Positions 1 to 12,225 of a DNA stretch of 64,000 nt are shown in pieces. The translations under genes and the position numbers were made by a program. Under the pieces are notes generated by a model. The model did no database searches, had not been told where the DNA came from, and worked only from the letters and a program-made list of their open reading frames with translations. This DNA comes from Tribonema minus (lineage: Eukaryota > Sar > Xanthophyceae > Tribonematales > Tribonemataceae), in the NCBI GenBank assembly GCA_017506865.1, contig JAFCMP010000553.1, positions 310,001-374,000 on the forward strand, given 5' to 3'. Every line of letters starts with the position of its first letter. Positions within the stretch are counted from its first letter, which is position 1.

Positions 1-426
1 AGCGGCGCGGCGCTTTCTTCAGCCCTCGCGTCGGCCCAGGGTATAATTAGGGTTAGGCGCTGGCAGTATCTCCATGCCCCGATGATGCCCGTGTACGCGG
101 TGCTCCACAAGCGTGCGGCTGTAATGGCAGCGGCCTGCGCGACGTCAAACGCCGCGTGTCGCGCGCTTGAAATCCGCCAATCACAGTAACACGCATCGCG
201 CCGCTGTGAGCACACCGGCAACGCGCGCTGGGTGCTGCGTGTTTGCTTCCACCCCACCGTTCCCATATACAGGCCGCAACGGACCTGCTGTGTGCCCCCC
301 CCACCTTTCCCCCCCTCATCATGCACACACAAACAGTCCCGCTCACCATTTACGGTTGCCCCTGGATCGTGCTGACTGACGCACCACCGCTCTCTCTCTC
401 TCTCTGTCTCTCTCTCTCTCACACAG

Positions 427-703
427 GCGGTCTGCGCGCATGCGCAAGCGCGCTTTGAGGCACAGATGCAGGCCATCGCGCTGAAGCGCCGCTACGCCGC
501 CCTGGCATCATCGCTCAGCCAAGCGACAACGGTCGCGTCGGCCCGCCCCTGCCGCATAGCAGCAGCGCTCGACGTACCCCCCCCTGCTGAGCCATGTGAC
601 AGCCATAGAGTTGCATCAATGCTCAGCAAAGCGGTGCAGCAGCGCTCAGCGCCTTGCTGCTGCGCGCTGCGTGCAGTAGATGAAACTGACACGCACGCTC
701 ACG
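427..703 (+). CDS. Candidate exon of an unidentified gene (unit A of the 5' array)
   Basis: An open stretch follows an AG acceptor after a pyrimidine/CT-repeat tract (ending at 426) and runs to a GTGAGC donor at 704. The predicted peptide starts AVCAHAQARFEAQMQAIALK, with a short basic helix-like segment. No family is recognised. The 3' part (from about 677) is repeated at about 8514 and 11094, where it is more decayed, so this may be the least damaged copy of that module. The gene would begin outside the window or in an unrecognised upstream exon. Low confidence: only splice borders and repetition support it. Confidence 0.3.
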
Positions 704-2200
704 GTGAGCAGGTTCCTGGCAAACTATGACTTGCCAACAGTGTGTGACAATGTGCAAGTCACGGCAACGAGGTGTTCAAGTTGTTTGAACTGTGTTGCCG
801 ATGCAGCTCCCCATGCATCGCTGCAAGTTGCACTGCTAAGGCGGCGGGCTCGACCTGCTGCCACTGCGCCCCCTACCGATCATCACGGCAATGTACTTTT
901 AGCCACAATTACTTACCACACCACCTCACTGCTGAGCACTGCCAATGATGAACACCATACCTACATACTTTGAAGTACTTCAAAGTACTTAAAAACATTA
1001 CCCACTGCTGAGTACAGCTGCAGAAGTGAGCTGAACCCGCTGCAACTGCCCCACTGGCAGGCCGCAATCACGAACGCATGCGACCACAGTGACTACTGCT
1101 AGTAGGACCACTTCAGCAAAGCCCGCGCAGTTATGTCGTGACTGTGTGCACAATGCTCAATCAGCTGCGGTGGGCATAGCATCATCAGCTCTAAGACTTG
1201 CCAGCATCCAGAGCATCGTCACCAGATGTGCTGATGCTGCAGCTGTTGCTTTCACACCAGATCTGATGAACACGCGCAAGCCCCCCCCGCCACTTTGCTT
1301 ATCGCAGGCCACGACGACGAACGCTTATGACATCTACCACTTCTGAATCAGCGATGTTGCGGAGGTCCACGACGCCCCCCCTGCCCCCTCATGACCGTGT
1401 GCACAACACTCAAGGAGGTGATCGCCTTTCTTCCTTTCAGGGCTGCTGCTTACCTAGCCGGGTCACCGCAGCAGCAGCAGCAACAGCAGGCCGCTGCACC
1501 GCCGCACCGCCCGCGCTGGCCGCGGTGTGGGGGTGAGTCGGACGTCACCGCTTGCTTTTCTTCAGTGTCACAGTGACAGTAAAAATGAACCGGTGATATG
1601 ACCATCTGCGCAGTGACGGTAGGGATCTGCACTGCCATTTCAAGTGGTCGCAAAGTGCTGATCAGCAAAAAACTACTAGCAACATTGGGACTTTTTGCAT
1701 TTGCATGCCAGCGCACGTTGCGCCAAAACCAACGAACTTGAAGTGATGCTTGCATGCATCAAACTAGAGCGTGCTCATAGCATTCAATGTATCCTCTGCA
1801 GTACGCAAGCACAAGCACAACTCAACAAAATCTGTGCAAATGTGCTCCGCTGCCTCCATCTGTCGCAGCGCCAGCGGCGCCAACTACCACCAGGGGCCAC
1901 ACGCAGCCGCCGCTGCCGCCGCCGCTGCCGCGCTCATGCTGCGCGCCCCCGTGCACCACTACGAGCAGCGCGGCTGCTTCCTCACCATCACCGTCGACCT
2001 GCCGGCCTTCGACGCCGCAGACCCCACAGGCGGCAGCGCCGACAGCAGTGCTCACCCGCTGCCACGGATCGGCGGTGAGGTGCCTGCGCTTGTTGAGGTC
2101 GGCGATGACATCAAGTCAAACTTCAACTCAAACTCAACTTGGATGCCACAGGGACGCCCCACTCGGTTGGCTACGCCGCCTCGCTGCTGCTCTTGATAAT
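660..2200 (+). repeat. Unit A of a decayed multi-exon gene array
   Basis: Three modules found here recur in the same order further right. One begins with the GATGAAACTGACAC word near 680. The second encodes MTVCTTLKEVIAFLPF from 1391 and is followed by a CAG run. The third, near 1842, encodes GANYHQGP and then HYEQRG near 1950. The counterparts are at 8514/9173/9600 and 11094/11537/11985/12087. The reading frames are interrupted differently in each copy. The product is not recognised. I read this as duplicated and mostly dead copies of one gene rather than a transposon, because no reverse transcriptase or transposase is visible. Confidence 0.5.
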
Positions 2201-2526
2201 TTCTTTTAAAGCTAACCCCCTCAACCTTGTGGAGAGGCTGGGGGGTCACCAGGGGGGTCCGGCCACAGCTCACCGTGCAGCGGCAGCGGCGGCAGTGGCA
2301 GCAGCGTGACGTCGCTCTCCGTGGTGGCAGCGGCAGCGCAGCGCTGTTGTAATATAATGTATGCGCGTGCGTGCGGCTGCGGTGCGTGGTCGCCGCGCGA
2401 GCGCCTTCATCGCGCCGCTGATGCCTGCGGAGCTTCTTGAAGAGCGCTAGGGCGGCAGCGGCGGCAGCGGCGACTGCTTGGAGCACTGCATTGGTAAGGA
2501 AGGGCGCAAGGCATGTTCGATTGCAG

Positions 2527-2612
2527 CGCAGGCGAAGGCCGCGCATGCCATCGTCGCACTGATGCGCGACTTCGTGTGCACGGAGGAGGAGGACGAGGAC
2601 GGCGTTGTGTAG
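2527..2612 (+). CDS. Candidate terminal exon of an unidentified gene
   Basis: After a TTGCAG acceptor at 2521-2526 a short frame (two bases, then AKAAHAIVALMRDF and an acidic tail TEEEDEDGVV) ends at TAG 2610-2612. A GTAAGG donor candidate lies at 2494, but I could not close a reading frame across the 33-base gap, so the upstream exon is uncertain. The acidic C-terminus followed directly by telomere-like CCTAGCCCC repeats looks like a true gene end. No family is recognised. Confidence 0.3.
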
Positions 2613-4115
2613 CTCCAGCCCTAGCTCCTAGCCCCAGCCCCAACCCTACCCTTGCTGTGATTGAACTTTGCGTGAACCCTAGCCCCAGTTATAATGATAT
2701 GATATATCCATCGGGGCGGTGCCCCAGGGCAATTGCCGCGTGTTGCCTTCATACAGGTGCTCCATGGTTCTTCAATTTAGTTGCTAGCTTGGCAGGGGGT
2801 TATCGATCTTCAAAGCGCTATGCGCTGAGGCCCTTTCCCAAATCTTAGGGTTCAACAAGTTCCTTGGCATCCGGGGGTGAGCAGCGGGTGTTCGCAAGGG
2901 TGGCAACGGCAGTGATACTAGTAGGCTCCCCATTACCACTTTTTCTGCGCTGCGCCCTGGCAGCAAAGTATACCAGCGCTGCAACAAGCATCACACTAAA
3001 CACAGTTGTACATGGCGCTGTGGCTTGGATAATGATGTGATTAGGGGGCTCTGGCATGCCCTACATTGGCAGTTTCAAGCTCATGCGCTAGTAAAGTCAC
3101 CTCTACAAGCGTCATCATCTCTATAGATTATCAATCTACAATCACTCTCAGACCCTGCAACAGCAAGCACTGCTGGTGTGGTCCCCACCACCACCAATCA
3201 ATAAGTGTTGGCCTTTCTCTGCTGCTCTTCTGTTCACCTGCGACCCTGATCCTCGTCAACAACACTGCAGAGGCAGCGCTCTCACATCAGCCAGCAGTGC
3301 TCAACATTGGGTGCGTATGTCCATGCACACAAAGAGCACCATGATGTCACTTGCAGTGCTGGCAGAGGGGATTCCGGGGGGCGGGCGGGAGGCACATGTG
3401 TGTTCGAAAAACCTTGCACTATAATGAGAGCAAACTGAAAGTGAGAAAGGCATTATGCCATTGTGTTTAGTGGTTTTTGAATTGAACATTAATACAGATT
3501 GTCCTGCCACTTGCAAGCAAACAATGGAGCAAACTCTGAGTGAACTGGGAAATAATGGTTCTGGCACTGCAGTCCCCGGCGATTGCCGGGTGGCCTCCAT
3601 GCTGAACCCCAAGCTGTGAGCAATCATACCACCAGCAAGTTCTGAGTACCAGGGGGTGTTTTATGATGTCACTTGGGGGTGTTCTGGGTAAATAGGAACC
3701 CAAGACTGTTCAGAATTGACTTCAAGGTTTGTGAGAATACAGGTCCTTGCCGCTTGAAGCACACAATACATACATAGCATGCATATGCACGGGCCCCCCA
3801 TCATGGTTTCGCTGGAGCAGACGATGGAAGATCTTGAGTATCCTTCTGGCAGGCCCGCAATGATGAGCGGGGGTGGTCTCCATGTTGATTTTTTAGAAAG
3901 CTGTAGCTTTGAGGCCACTTCATCTTCAAAGCTCCTGATGGATGACATGATGACTGACACGGGTGTGTGCGTGTGTGTTCGCAAAACCCCTTATTAGCTA
4001 CTTCTAATTGAACTTGAAAATGAAAAAAGATCGCAGACACAGAGACAGCAGCAGCAGCAGCATAGGGACAGCCCACACAGTTCTCGAGATCTCACTGTGA
4101 GTGAGGTAATCCGTC
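2613..4115. other. Intergenic; degenerate telomere-like words and a loose 0.55-kb repeat
   Basis: 2620-2690 is rich in CCCTAGCCC/CCCTAACC-like words. The stretch 3390-3480 resembles 3960-4060 (a TGTGTTCGnAAAACC word followed by a GAAAATGAAAAAAG-like tract), and 3540-3640 weakly resembles 3850-3900 (a GGTCTCCATG-type word), so there is a diverged tandem duplication of about 575 bases. On the minus strand 2845-3057 could encode a hydrophobic helix followed by basic residues (FSVMLVAALVYFAA, then RAQRRK). It has no clear splice borders and is not called as a gene. Confidence 0.4.
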
Positions 4116-5559
4116 ATGGCCGCCAATCCGATTCTGAGCGTCGCCCCCCACATTCTGGGTTTCCTGCCTCCGACGCTCATGGCCAGTTGCCGCACCTTTC
4201 ACGATATCCTGGAGCATGTGCCGGCTCCACGGAAGCATCAGACCGTGGCGACGGACGCTGTCGGCACCAGCCTTATTCTGTGGGCAGTCAGAACGGTCTG
4301 GACGCCGAAATGGCGCAAACCTCGTGCATCGGCAGGGGCGATATGGCAGCATTACTTCAGCTCCGCAGCACCCACGCGACAGCATTGCGTTCAGAACACG
4401 CCGAAATCGCCGCCGAGAGGGGACATCTGCAGCTGGTGCAGTGGCTGCGGGAGCGCTGTCCTGTTGATGACGAGGACACAGGCTTGTGCGCAGCTGCTGC
4501 TGGAGGCGGTCAGCTCGCAGTGCTTCAGTGGGCACGCGCCAACGGTTGCCCCTGGGACGAGGAGACCTGCACCCGCACTGCGGAGGAGGGGCATCTTGCG
4601 GTACTGCAGTGGGCGCGTGCACACGGATGTCCATGGGACGCAAGGACATGCTCACATGCGGCAGACCTTGCGGTACTGCAGTGGGCCCGTGCACATGTGT
4701 GCCCGGGTGCCCGTGGGATGAGGAGACATGTGGATATGCCGCGGAAAGCGGGCATCTAGACGTGCTGCAGTGGGCGCATGCCAACGCGTGCCCCTGGGAC
4801 GCGTGGGTTTGCTCATCCGCGGCACGCAGCGGACATCTCCATATATTGCAATGGGCGCGCGTCAACGGGTGTCCCTGGGATGAGGTCACGTGCTCATCCG
4901 CTGCGGGGAGCGGGCATCTAGACGTACTGCAGTGGGCGTGCGCCAACGGTTGCCTGTGGGACGAGGAGACATGCAGCTCTGCAGCGGAAGGGGGGCACCT
5001 TGCAGTGCTCCAGTGGGCGCACGCCAATGGGTGCCCCTGGCACGAATGGACGTGCTCGGCCGCTGCGAGGAGCGGGCATTTTCACGTGCTCGAGTGGGCA
5101 CGCGACAACGGGTGCCCCTGGGACACGGAAACCTGCAGGAACTTGGCAGCAGGCGGGCATTTCACGATGCTGCAGTGGGCCCGCGCCAACGGGTGCCCCT
5201 GGGATGCGAGAACCTGCGCTGACGCTGCGGGGAGCGGACGTCTTGACATGCTCCAGTGGGCGCGCGCCAACGGCTGCCCATGGAACAAGGAGACATGCAG
5301 CAATGCTGCATATTTCAATCACCTGGGTGTGCTACAGTGGGCGCGCGCCAATGGCTGCCCATGGGACAGCGATACATGCGACCGCGCTGCCGAAAGCGGT
5401 CACCTGGAAGTGATGCAGTGGGCCCATGTCAACGGGTGTCCCTGGGGTTACGGTGATGAGTACACTATACACTTCGCCGACTCGGAGCAACCAGGCCATC
5501 AGGAGATAGTGGATTGGGCACGTGCCAATGGGTGCCCATATGCCGGCATGGAGAGCTGA
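4116..5559 (+). pseudogene. Broken F-box-like / GCPWD ankyrin-like repeat gene (paralogue 1)
   Basis: The first ATG at 4116 begins MAANPILSVAPHILGFLPP, an F-box-like N-terminus followed by CRTFHDILEH. After about 57 residues come 27-residue ankyrin-like repeats of the type HLAVLQWARANGCPWDEETC. Compared with the intact paralogue at 17717 the frame is lost twice: a one-base loss near 4288 (GTCAG against GTGCAG) and a second shift near 4690-4700, where a GCPWD unit is scrambled. There is also an in-frame nine-base loss in the repeat just before it. After the second shift the frame stays open to the stop at 5557-5559, so most of the repeats are undamaged. Likely a young pseudogene. Such proteins usually act as interaction scaffolds, and an F-box would suggest a ubiquitin-ligase adaptor, but that is inference. 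Confidence 0.8.
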
Positions 5560-6100
5560 GCGACTGAGGCGCAATCACGTAGCCTTCAGTTTCCAAGATG
5601 ATAGCTGGGGCTTTGCCGAGGAGGACGTGAGCTAGGCGGGTTTGCACAGGTCTCATCAGGATAGCGGCGGCCCTGGTGAGTAGCCTTAGTCAGGGTACAT
5701 ACATGCTGTGTCAGGTATAGCATAACCTGCGCATAAATACATGCATACTCCCGTGTGTGCGGTCAGGTGCTTCATTGTATAGGTCTTAAGGTGGCAGGCT
5801 CGCGTGCTGGCAGTAAATGAATGTGGTTAGCGCCTGCAGTTTGTCCGAGATTAAGTTGTGTCAGAGTCATGCTGCTGCTGCTGCATGTGCTGCTAATGCT
5901 GCTGTTGATGCTGGCAATGTGTACAGTAGTAGCAGTGTTGGAGTATCATGCATGCGTATCGGCATGTGGCAAGTGCGATGCTGCTCATGATTTTGCGTTG
6001 CATTATGTAAGCAATGACAGTTCCATGTGGCGGTGCGGCATGATGACATGACCTGTTTTGTCAGCTGTACTGTTTGCGTGGTGTCAAGGTCGCTCCAAAA
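5560..6100 (+). repeat. 3' flank shared by ankyrin-like paralogues 1 and 2
   Basis: The region after the stop matches 19076-19700: both have GGACGTGAG, a GGCGGGTTT box, TCAGGATAG and GGCGGCCCTGGTGAGTAG, then a CATACTCCCGTGTG word and TGGCAGTAAATGA. The duplication that gave paralogues 1 and 2 therefore included several hundred bases of 3' sequence. The third paralogue (47313) does not share this flank, so it is older or was copied separately. Confidence 0.7.
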
Positions 6101-7857
6101 GCAGCAAGGCGATGTCACATGGCATGTGCATTGATGAGAGCATTATGTATGCAAAACGTAGGTCACACATATAGCAATGTAACATTGTGATCGTAATATT
6201 CATAAACGAGAATTATGTTTTTATCTAAAGATACTTTCAAAAAGTCCCAATCCAACCTTTGAAAAAAAGTTGATAGTGGGGCCAAAAAAAATGCTGTTTC
6301 TGCATTGCTTGGGCAAAGAAACTTTAAACCGGTAGCTGATGCTTGCCCTGCTCATTCTGGCGCAAGTACCCCGTATGCTCTCATCTTCGCCAGCAAGGTG
6401 CACAGGCACTGCCCCAGCCGCAAAGTATGTGCTGCATGCCACAAACTCCACTGTCTGCGTTCAGTCATCGCTGTTCATCTCCGCAGTCAGACACATGCGG
6501 CATTGCTCAGCACATCAGAACGCAAAGTAGCTGCACGAGTGCTGAGCGCTGCTCTTGTGCATGGCGCACGACATCTTTGGGGTGCGCCTGCTGGGTTATG
6601 AGGTAAGTGTGACGTCGTCCATGTAGTACATCACCGCTCAGCTCTCGCAGCCTCGCTCAATGCCCTGCTACAGAATGGCCTCGTGAGGGATCTGAGAGCG
6701 TAGCCTTGAAGTTGTACTACGCCGCGCCAGACTGCTGAGCGCTGCGATTCAACGTGCAGTGCAACGTCATCGGGTTGCGCCTACTACGGTAGCAGTGGGC
6801 CCCGAGATGCCTGCTGCAGCAGCGCGCAAGTACAGCAGCATTGCTCAGCGCATTGCTTCATAGCTGCCACACAGGCATTACGGAACCCCAGTACCGTATG
6901 CGCTCTGTAGTGTAGTGCATGGCTGCTAGGCATGTACAGTCGCAGACCGAGAGCACGGCTCAGCCACTGCAGCCTTGCTCAGCGCATCGCCTTGAAGTGC
7001 TACTAGCCTCATCAGAGGTGGCCGCTGCTTTTTTGCAAGAAGAGACTAGAGCGTGTGCTGCACGTGAGTGTCCTGCGAGTTGTGCTTCAAGTTCCTTCAC
7101 CGATGGCTGGCTGGCGTCACAGGTGCGCACGCTGATCAAGAATCCGGTCAGTACTCAGCTTTGTCCATTGGCATATTGTGTTGGGCATCAGCTTGCAACA
7201 CAGTGTTGTGTGAGCGCTGCACTGGCGCTGCCGTGATGCATAAATACGGTGTGCATCCTCTCCGTTGTGCATCCCCCCCCCCCCCCCTCCTCTGCTCGCA
7301 GCTTCGTCGTGAGTGGCAATGACATGTCGCCTGCGCAGTGCATGCAAGTGCTGTACAGCTACAGCACTCAGCACAGCAGCAGTATGTAGCAGCACACCTC
7401 AACAGTTGACGTTGAAGGCGCTGTTTCACTCACTCTTCGTGTGCAACCCCCACCTACCGCAGGTTTGCCGTCAATGCCAAAGCGCGCTTGTCGCAATGCA
7501 ACGGGTGTGGCGTGTATGCTGCGTGGTTCTCGTCAAGTGGACACTGACTCACGGAGCTTGCAGTGCAGCTGATGCCTGCTGCTTGCACTGCAGTGCTCGC
7601 TCTTTGCCTGTCCACAGTGGCCACGTGCTCTAACCCTATAGTAGCCCTTGCCATGCAAGATGCAGGGGCCTTTCACTATTTCAGGCAGTCAAGGGGACTT
7701 CTCCCAGAGAACTTCTCAGAGTTCCGATGACTTTTTTCAAATACCCGTTTCATTTCATTGCCACACCCCTGTGCATGCGCAGGTAAGATCAGATAGTCAG
7801 GGCTGCTGCTGCCGCACGAAGTCAAGCACCTCACCCCCCTTTACTGATTTCACTGCG
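6101..7857. other. Partial array modules, no intact gene
   Basis: 6200-6300 is locally AT-rich. At about 6535 and 6733 there are two copies of a module (CTGAGCGCTGC followed by GTTGCGCCTGCTG-like words) that also occurs at about 9690, so decayed pieces of the same array extend here. A run of 15 C lies near 7270. Short open frames exist but none has a recognisable family or convincing splice borders on both sides. Confidence 0.4.
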
Positions 7858-7986
7858 CAGATGTGCCAGATCGCCTCCGACTCGGAGTGCGACTCAATCT
7901 CCAAGAGCAACCCCGAGTCCACGCACCGCGACGCAACATCCGTGTCCGGATGATCCCCGCTGACAGCCTGAGGCAGCAACGCTCCA

Positions 7987-8017
<31 letters not shown>

Positions 8018-9830
8018 CTGCTCAGACAGGGGGATTCAACGTCGAGGTGCTTGCAGAGAGGGCATGCGTCGGGCGCTGCGTGTGGCGCGCGCTGCATGCA
8101 GTGAGCCAGACTGCGAGCACCGTCAGTTTGATCTTCGTTGTGCAGGACCTGTTTGGCGACGAGGGTGTGCTCAGCTTAGGCTTCAAGTTACCAAGGCCAT
8201 GCACGCCGCGCTGCAATTGGCTACCAACGGCTTGATTCTCATGGTGAGTGAGTCTGAATTTTCACTCGTGTGATGATGTGTTAACTGATCGCTCACCAAG
8301 GCGAGGTGCTGCGCTGCCTCATCGCTAGCGGCCTGACACTTACGGTCGAGTGGGTATGGTCTAGTCCTGACTCGTGTGATGACTCTTGGGTAGAAAGTAG
8401 ACAAAGTGATGCGCGCCGCGCGGCCGCCGATACGCCTCGCCGGCAGCGGCCTGCTAGAACCAATTGCCATCTTCTGACGAGGCTTGCCTTCAAGTTGTTA
8501 TATGGTGTGTCAGCAGATGAAACTGACGCCCACACTTGCAGTAAGCAGGTTCCTCGCAAACCACGACTTGCCAGAGTGTGCGACAATGTGTAATCGCTCA
8601 AGTCACGGCAATGAGTTGTTCAAGTACTTGAACTGTACTGCTGATGCAGCTCCCCATGCATCGCTGCAAGTTGCACTGCTAATGCGACGAGCTTGACCTG
8701 CTGCCACTGCCCCATTCACAAATCACGACGATGTACTTTGTGCCATGGTTATAACTTACCACATCACCGCACTGCTGAGCAATGCCGATAAGACTGCCAT
8801 ACCTACATACCCCGCACTGCTGAGCACTGCTGCGGATGCGAGCGCGCCCCCGCTGTTGTTGTCCCACTGGCAGGCCACAATGACGACCACTATGACCACT
8901 AACATTTGAGCAACGGCCCCCTACCCGTCGTGACAGTGTGCACGTTGCTCAACTAGTTGCTGTGGTGGGCTTGCAAGCCAGATTGAGAGTGTCGTCAGCA
9001 GAAGTACTTGAGCTGCAGCTATCACGTCTGCACCAGATCTGATGCATGCAGCGCACCTCCCCCTGCCCCCCATGCCTCTTCGCCCATCACAGGTGAGTCA
9101 TGACGACAAACACATAGGACATCTACCACTTCAGCAATGCTGCGGAGGTCGACGATGGCCCCCCCCGCCCCCTCATGACCGTGTGCGCAACACTCAAGTA
9201 AAAGATCGCGTTTCTGCCCTTCAAGGCCGCCGCACATATCACTGTGGCACCACCGCAGCCACGCCGCCTGCGCTGGCTGCGACGTGCGCGTGAGTGGGAC
9301 GTCACTGCTTGCAGTTTTGAGTGCAACAGAAGTGAACCGGTGATTTTGACCATCTGCGCGGTGAGGGTCTGCATTGCCACTTTAAGCAGTTGCAAATCAC
9401 CAACCACAAACCAAAAGAACACAATTGGGATAATTCCATTTTGCATGTCAGCATGCCTTACGCCATATTCGTCCGCAAGCGATGCTTGTGCAAATCAAGG
9501 AAGCGAGCCTGCTAGAGCATTTGATGCTTGTGCAAATCAAGGAAGCGAGCCTGCTAGAGCATTTGATATCCTGTGCAGTGTGCAAGCAAAACCCAACAAT
9601 GTTTCTGCATCTGCACTCCGCTGCCTCATCTGTTGCAGTGCCGATGGCGCCAACTACCACCAGGGGCCACGCGAAGCACACCGCGCCAGAGTGCTAAGCG
9701 CTGCAATTCGACATGTGGCGCGACGTCCTCGGGTTGCGCCTGCTGGAGCTGAAGGTTTGTGCTGCAGCAGCGCTCAGGTACAGCAGCACTGCTCAGCGCG
9801 TTGCCTCATGGCAGCCTCACAGCTATTACA
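7858..9830 (+). repeat. Unit B of the decayed gene array
   Basis: This is the longest array unit. It contains, in order: a module starting CAGATGTGCCAGATCGCC at 7858 (encoding MCQIASDSEC), a CAG run, a module at about 8034 encoding FNVE, a QDLFGDEGVL segment near 8140 ending in a GTGAGTGAG donor near 8243, the GATGAAACTGAC module (8514), an MTVCATLK module (9173, with one in-frame stop where unit A has Glu) that continues IAFLPFKAAAHITVAPPQP, and the GANYHQGP module (9645). The consistent module order shows a real ancestral multi-exon gene. No family is recognised. Confidence 0.5.
9481..9564. repeat. Perfect 42-bp tandem duplication
   Basis: Two identical 42-base copies, 9481-9522 and 9523-9564, each starting GATGCTTGTGCAAATC and ending TAGAGCATTT. 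Perfect identity in a region where all other repeats are decayed means this duplication is recent. Confidence 0.9.
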
Positions 9831-10189
9831 AGTCTGATGTGCGCGCGAGTGCCGTACGATGCACGGCTGCTGGCCACGCGCGTTTGCTGCCCACAGTGCA
9901 TCTCACGCGCTCAGCCAGTGCAGCCTCACTCGGCATAGCTTGTCTGCGTGGGTCTGTCATGTAGTGTGAGATAGAGTTAGGGTTAAGTCACCACCTAAAC
10001 CATGAGCGACTAGCGACACAGTGACTGTGGTCACCAAATTGTAGCTGATAATCAAGCGTGCGCCCGCAAGACGTATGATTCTAGGCATAGGTAGGTATGC
10101 TATAAGCTCACTTTGAAGCCTCGTTGCAGTGTATTTCTACACCTGCACCACTGCCGCCGTCAATAGCTTCACGTTTGCGTCGACAACAG

Positions 10190-10640
10190 CTTGCTGGCAC
10201 TGCAGGTGCGCACAGTTGTGGACAAGATTGAATTGTCATCAACCATGTCACCGACCACAAGCATGCGTGTGGAATAGGTAACGTATAGCGACCACCTTCC
10301 AAATCCAAATTACATACCCCCAGAACGCTCACCAGCGACTGACCGACGGCTGCTGTACAGGTGCCCATAGTCCCGGAGATTATCGTTGCCGACCGCAAGG
10401 CGCGCACGCTCATGGGATGGCGGTCGCGCAAAGCGCCCAGATCCTTGTTCTCATGTATACGTCAAGAATTGTGCAGATATGAGGCTCACCTTATACTATA
10501 CCTCAATACTCACCGCCGTGATGGTCGCCTGACATGACTTTTGCGCGACCTGTGATGCAGGTGCCCACAGTAGTGGACAATCAGAACTGTAGAAACGCGC
10601 GCGCGCATGGCACAAGCACACAACGCGGCCATTCGTCCTG
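10190..10640 (+). repeat. Three copies of an exon-start module (acceptor plus GTGCCCACAGT)
   Basis: At about 10206, 10359 and 10560 a CAG acceptor is followed by GTGC(G/C)CACAGT-like sequence coding VRTVVDK, VPIVPEI and VPTVVDN. A looser relative lies at 7120. The middle copy stays open longest (ADRKARTLMGWRSRK). This is an older example of the exon-edge duplication seen clearly in RPT4 and DA1. Confidence 0.4.
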
Positions 10641-11084
10641 AAGGTTGTGCTGCGGCTACGGCAGAACGCAGAGATAGTGTGCTACGCAAGCGCGCTGCCG
10701 CTGCCGGCATGCCTCATCGCCAACAGCCTCACGCACATGGTGAGTGAGTCCGCACAAAGCCCGGCTTCTGTGAGCAAATTCTCTTGTACATGGCGGGTGA
10801 CCTAGACGAGCCCTGCCTCATATGACAAGTTATGAATAACGGCACAGAGCTTGCTGCAGTTGGTCTGATAGTGCCGCCAGTATGCCCTGCCGCCAGTGAC
10901 CTGACGCTTATGCATAAATGACTTTCAATGAGTATTGAGCTGCGATGACTCGACTCGTGAGTGAAGAATCATCAAGGCCACGCGCACCGCACCGCCGCCA
11001 CCGATGCGCCTCACCGCTCAGCAGCCTGATGCAAACAATCGTTAAGCTGTGATGAGGCTCGCCTTGTTTGACGATGCGCACAAG

Positions 11085-12225
11085 TAGATGAAACTGTCAA
11101 ACACGCTCATGGTGAGCAGGTTCTGACAAGTCTTGACTCATGCGTCATTGAGCAAGCTGCAGCACCTACTCAAGTACTATGGATGTTCAGACTGTGCCGC
11201 CGATGCAACCGTTGAACGCCCCACGCGTGGCTGTGAGCCGCGCTGCTGCGTCGGTGAGCTCCATCTGACACAGTGACTGCTGCCCGGCCCACAGGTCATG
11301 ACAGCAGGCGCTCCTGCCATGCTCAAAAGTAGACACCACATCATCTCACTGTTCAGCACTGCATGTGACGACCTTCGTACTTACATAGAAGTACTTAAAG
11401 TCCGCACTGCTGCGCACTGCTGACGGCGCAAGCACGACCCTGCTGTTGCTGTCCAAGTGGCAGGCCACAATGAGAAATCCGTATGACGTTTACAAGTCCA
11501 GCAATGCCCCCCCCCCCCCCCCCCCCTGCCCCCCTCATGACCATGTGCACAACGCTCAAGAAGGTCATCGCTTTCTGTCCTTCAGGGCTACCGCATATCT
11601 CGCCAGGGCGCCACAGCAGCAGCAGCAGTAGCAGCAGGCCACTGCACCGCCCGCACTGGTCATGACGTGAGGGTGAGTAGGATGTCACCACTTGCACATG
11701 CGAGTGCAACAAAGTGGCTGACTTGACGATCTTCATAAGCAAGGATGCAAGATCTGCTTTGCAAGCGTCGCCGATGAGTGATGATGCAGAATCTGGCTGG
11801 TTGCAAGAACATGGCAAGAACCTACAGGGGAAAGTCTGGTACGTATACTGGCAAATTGATGCCATGCCCCACTGCTCATGGGCGAATCGGATGTTTGCTC
11901 GGAATCTCAGCTAGCACTGCAAAAAGCGAGCCTGCGTTTTCAAGTTGCATGTCCTATGCCGTGTGCAAGCTCAACTCCAACATGTTTGTAACCGTGCACC
12001 GCTGCCTCCATCTGTTGCAGCGCTGGCGGCGCCAACTACAACTAGGGCTCACGCGCAGCACCACCACGCTTACGCTGCATTCCCCCATGCGCCACTACGA
12101 GCAGTGCGGCCGCTTCTGGACCATTGCAAGACCTGTTTGGCGGTGAGGGTGTGCTGATCAAGGCCACGCACGCTGCGCTGCCGCCGATACGTTCGGCTGC
12201 CAGCTGCCTTACGCTCACGGTGAGT
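11085..12225 (+). repeat. Unit C of the decayed gene array
   Basis: It carries the GATGAAACTG module (11094), the MTMCTTLKKVIAF module (11537), the GCCTCCATCTG/GCGCCAACTAC module (11985), HYEQCGRF (12087), and then QDLFGGEGVLIKATHAALPP (about 12127-12190) ending at CTCACG/GTGAGT near 12220. A homopolymer of 17 C lies at 11504-11526 with a one-base interruption. The last segment is the best preserved copy of the QDLFGGEG module. Confidence 0.5.

Noticed and set aside
4092-5027. 311-codon open frame on the minus strand
   Set aside because: It lies antisense to the GC-rich 81-base repeats of the ankyrin-like gene; the same shadow appears opposite the paralogue at 18072-18926.
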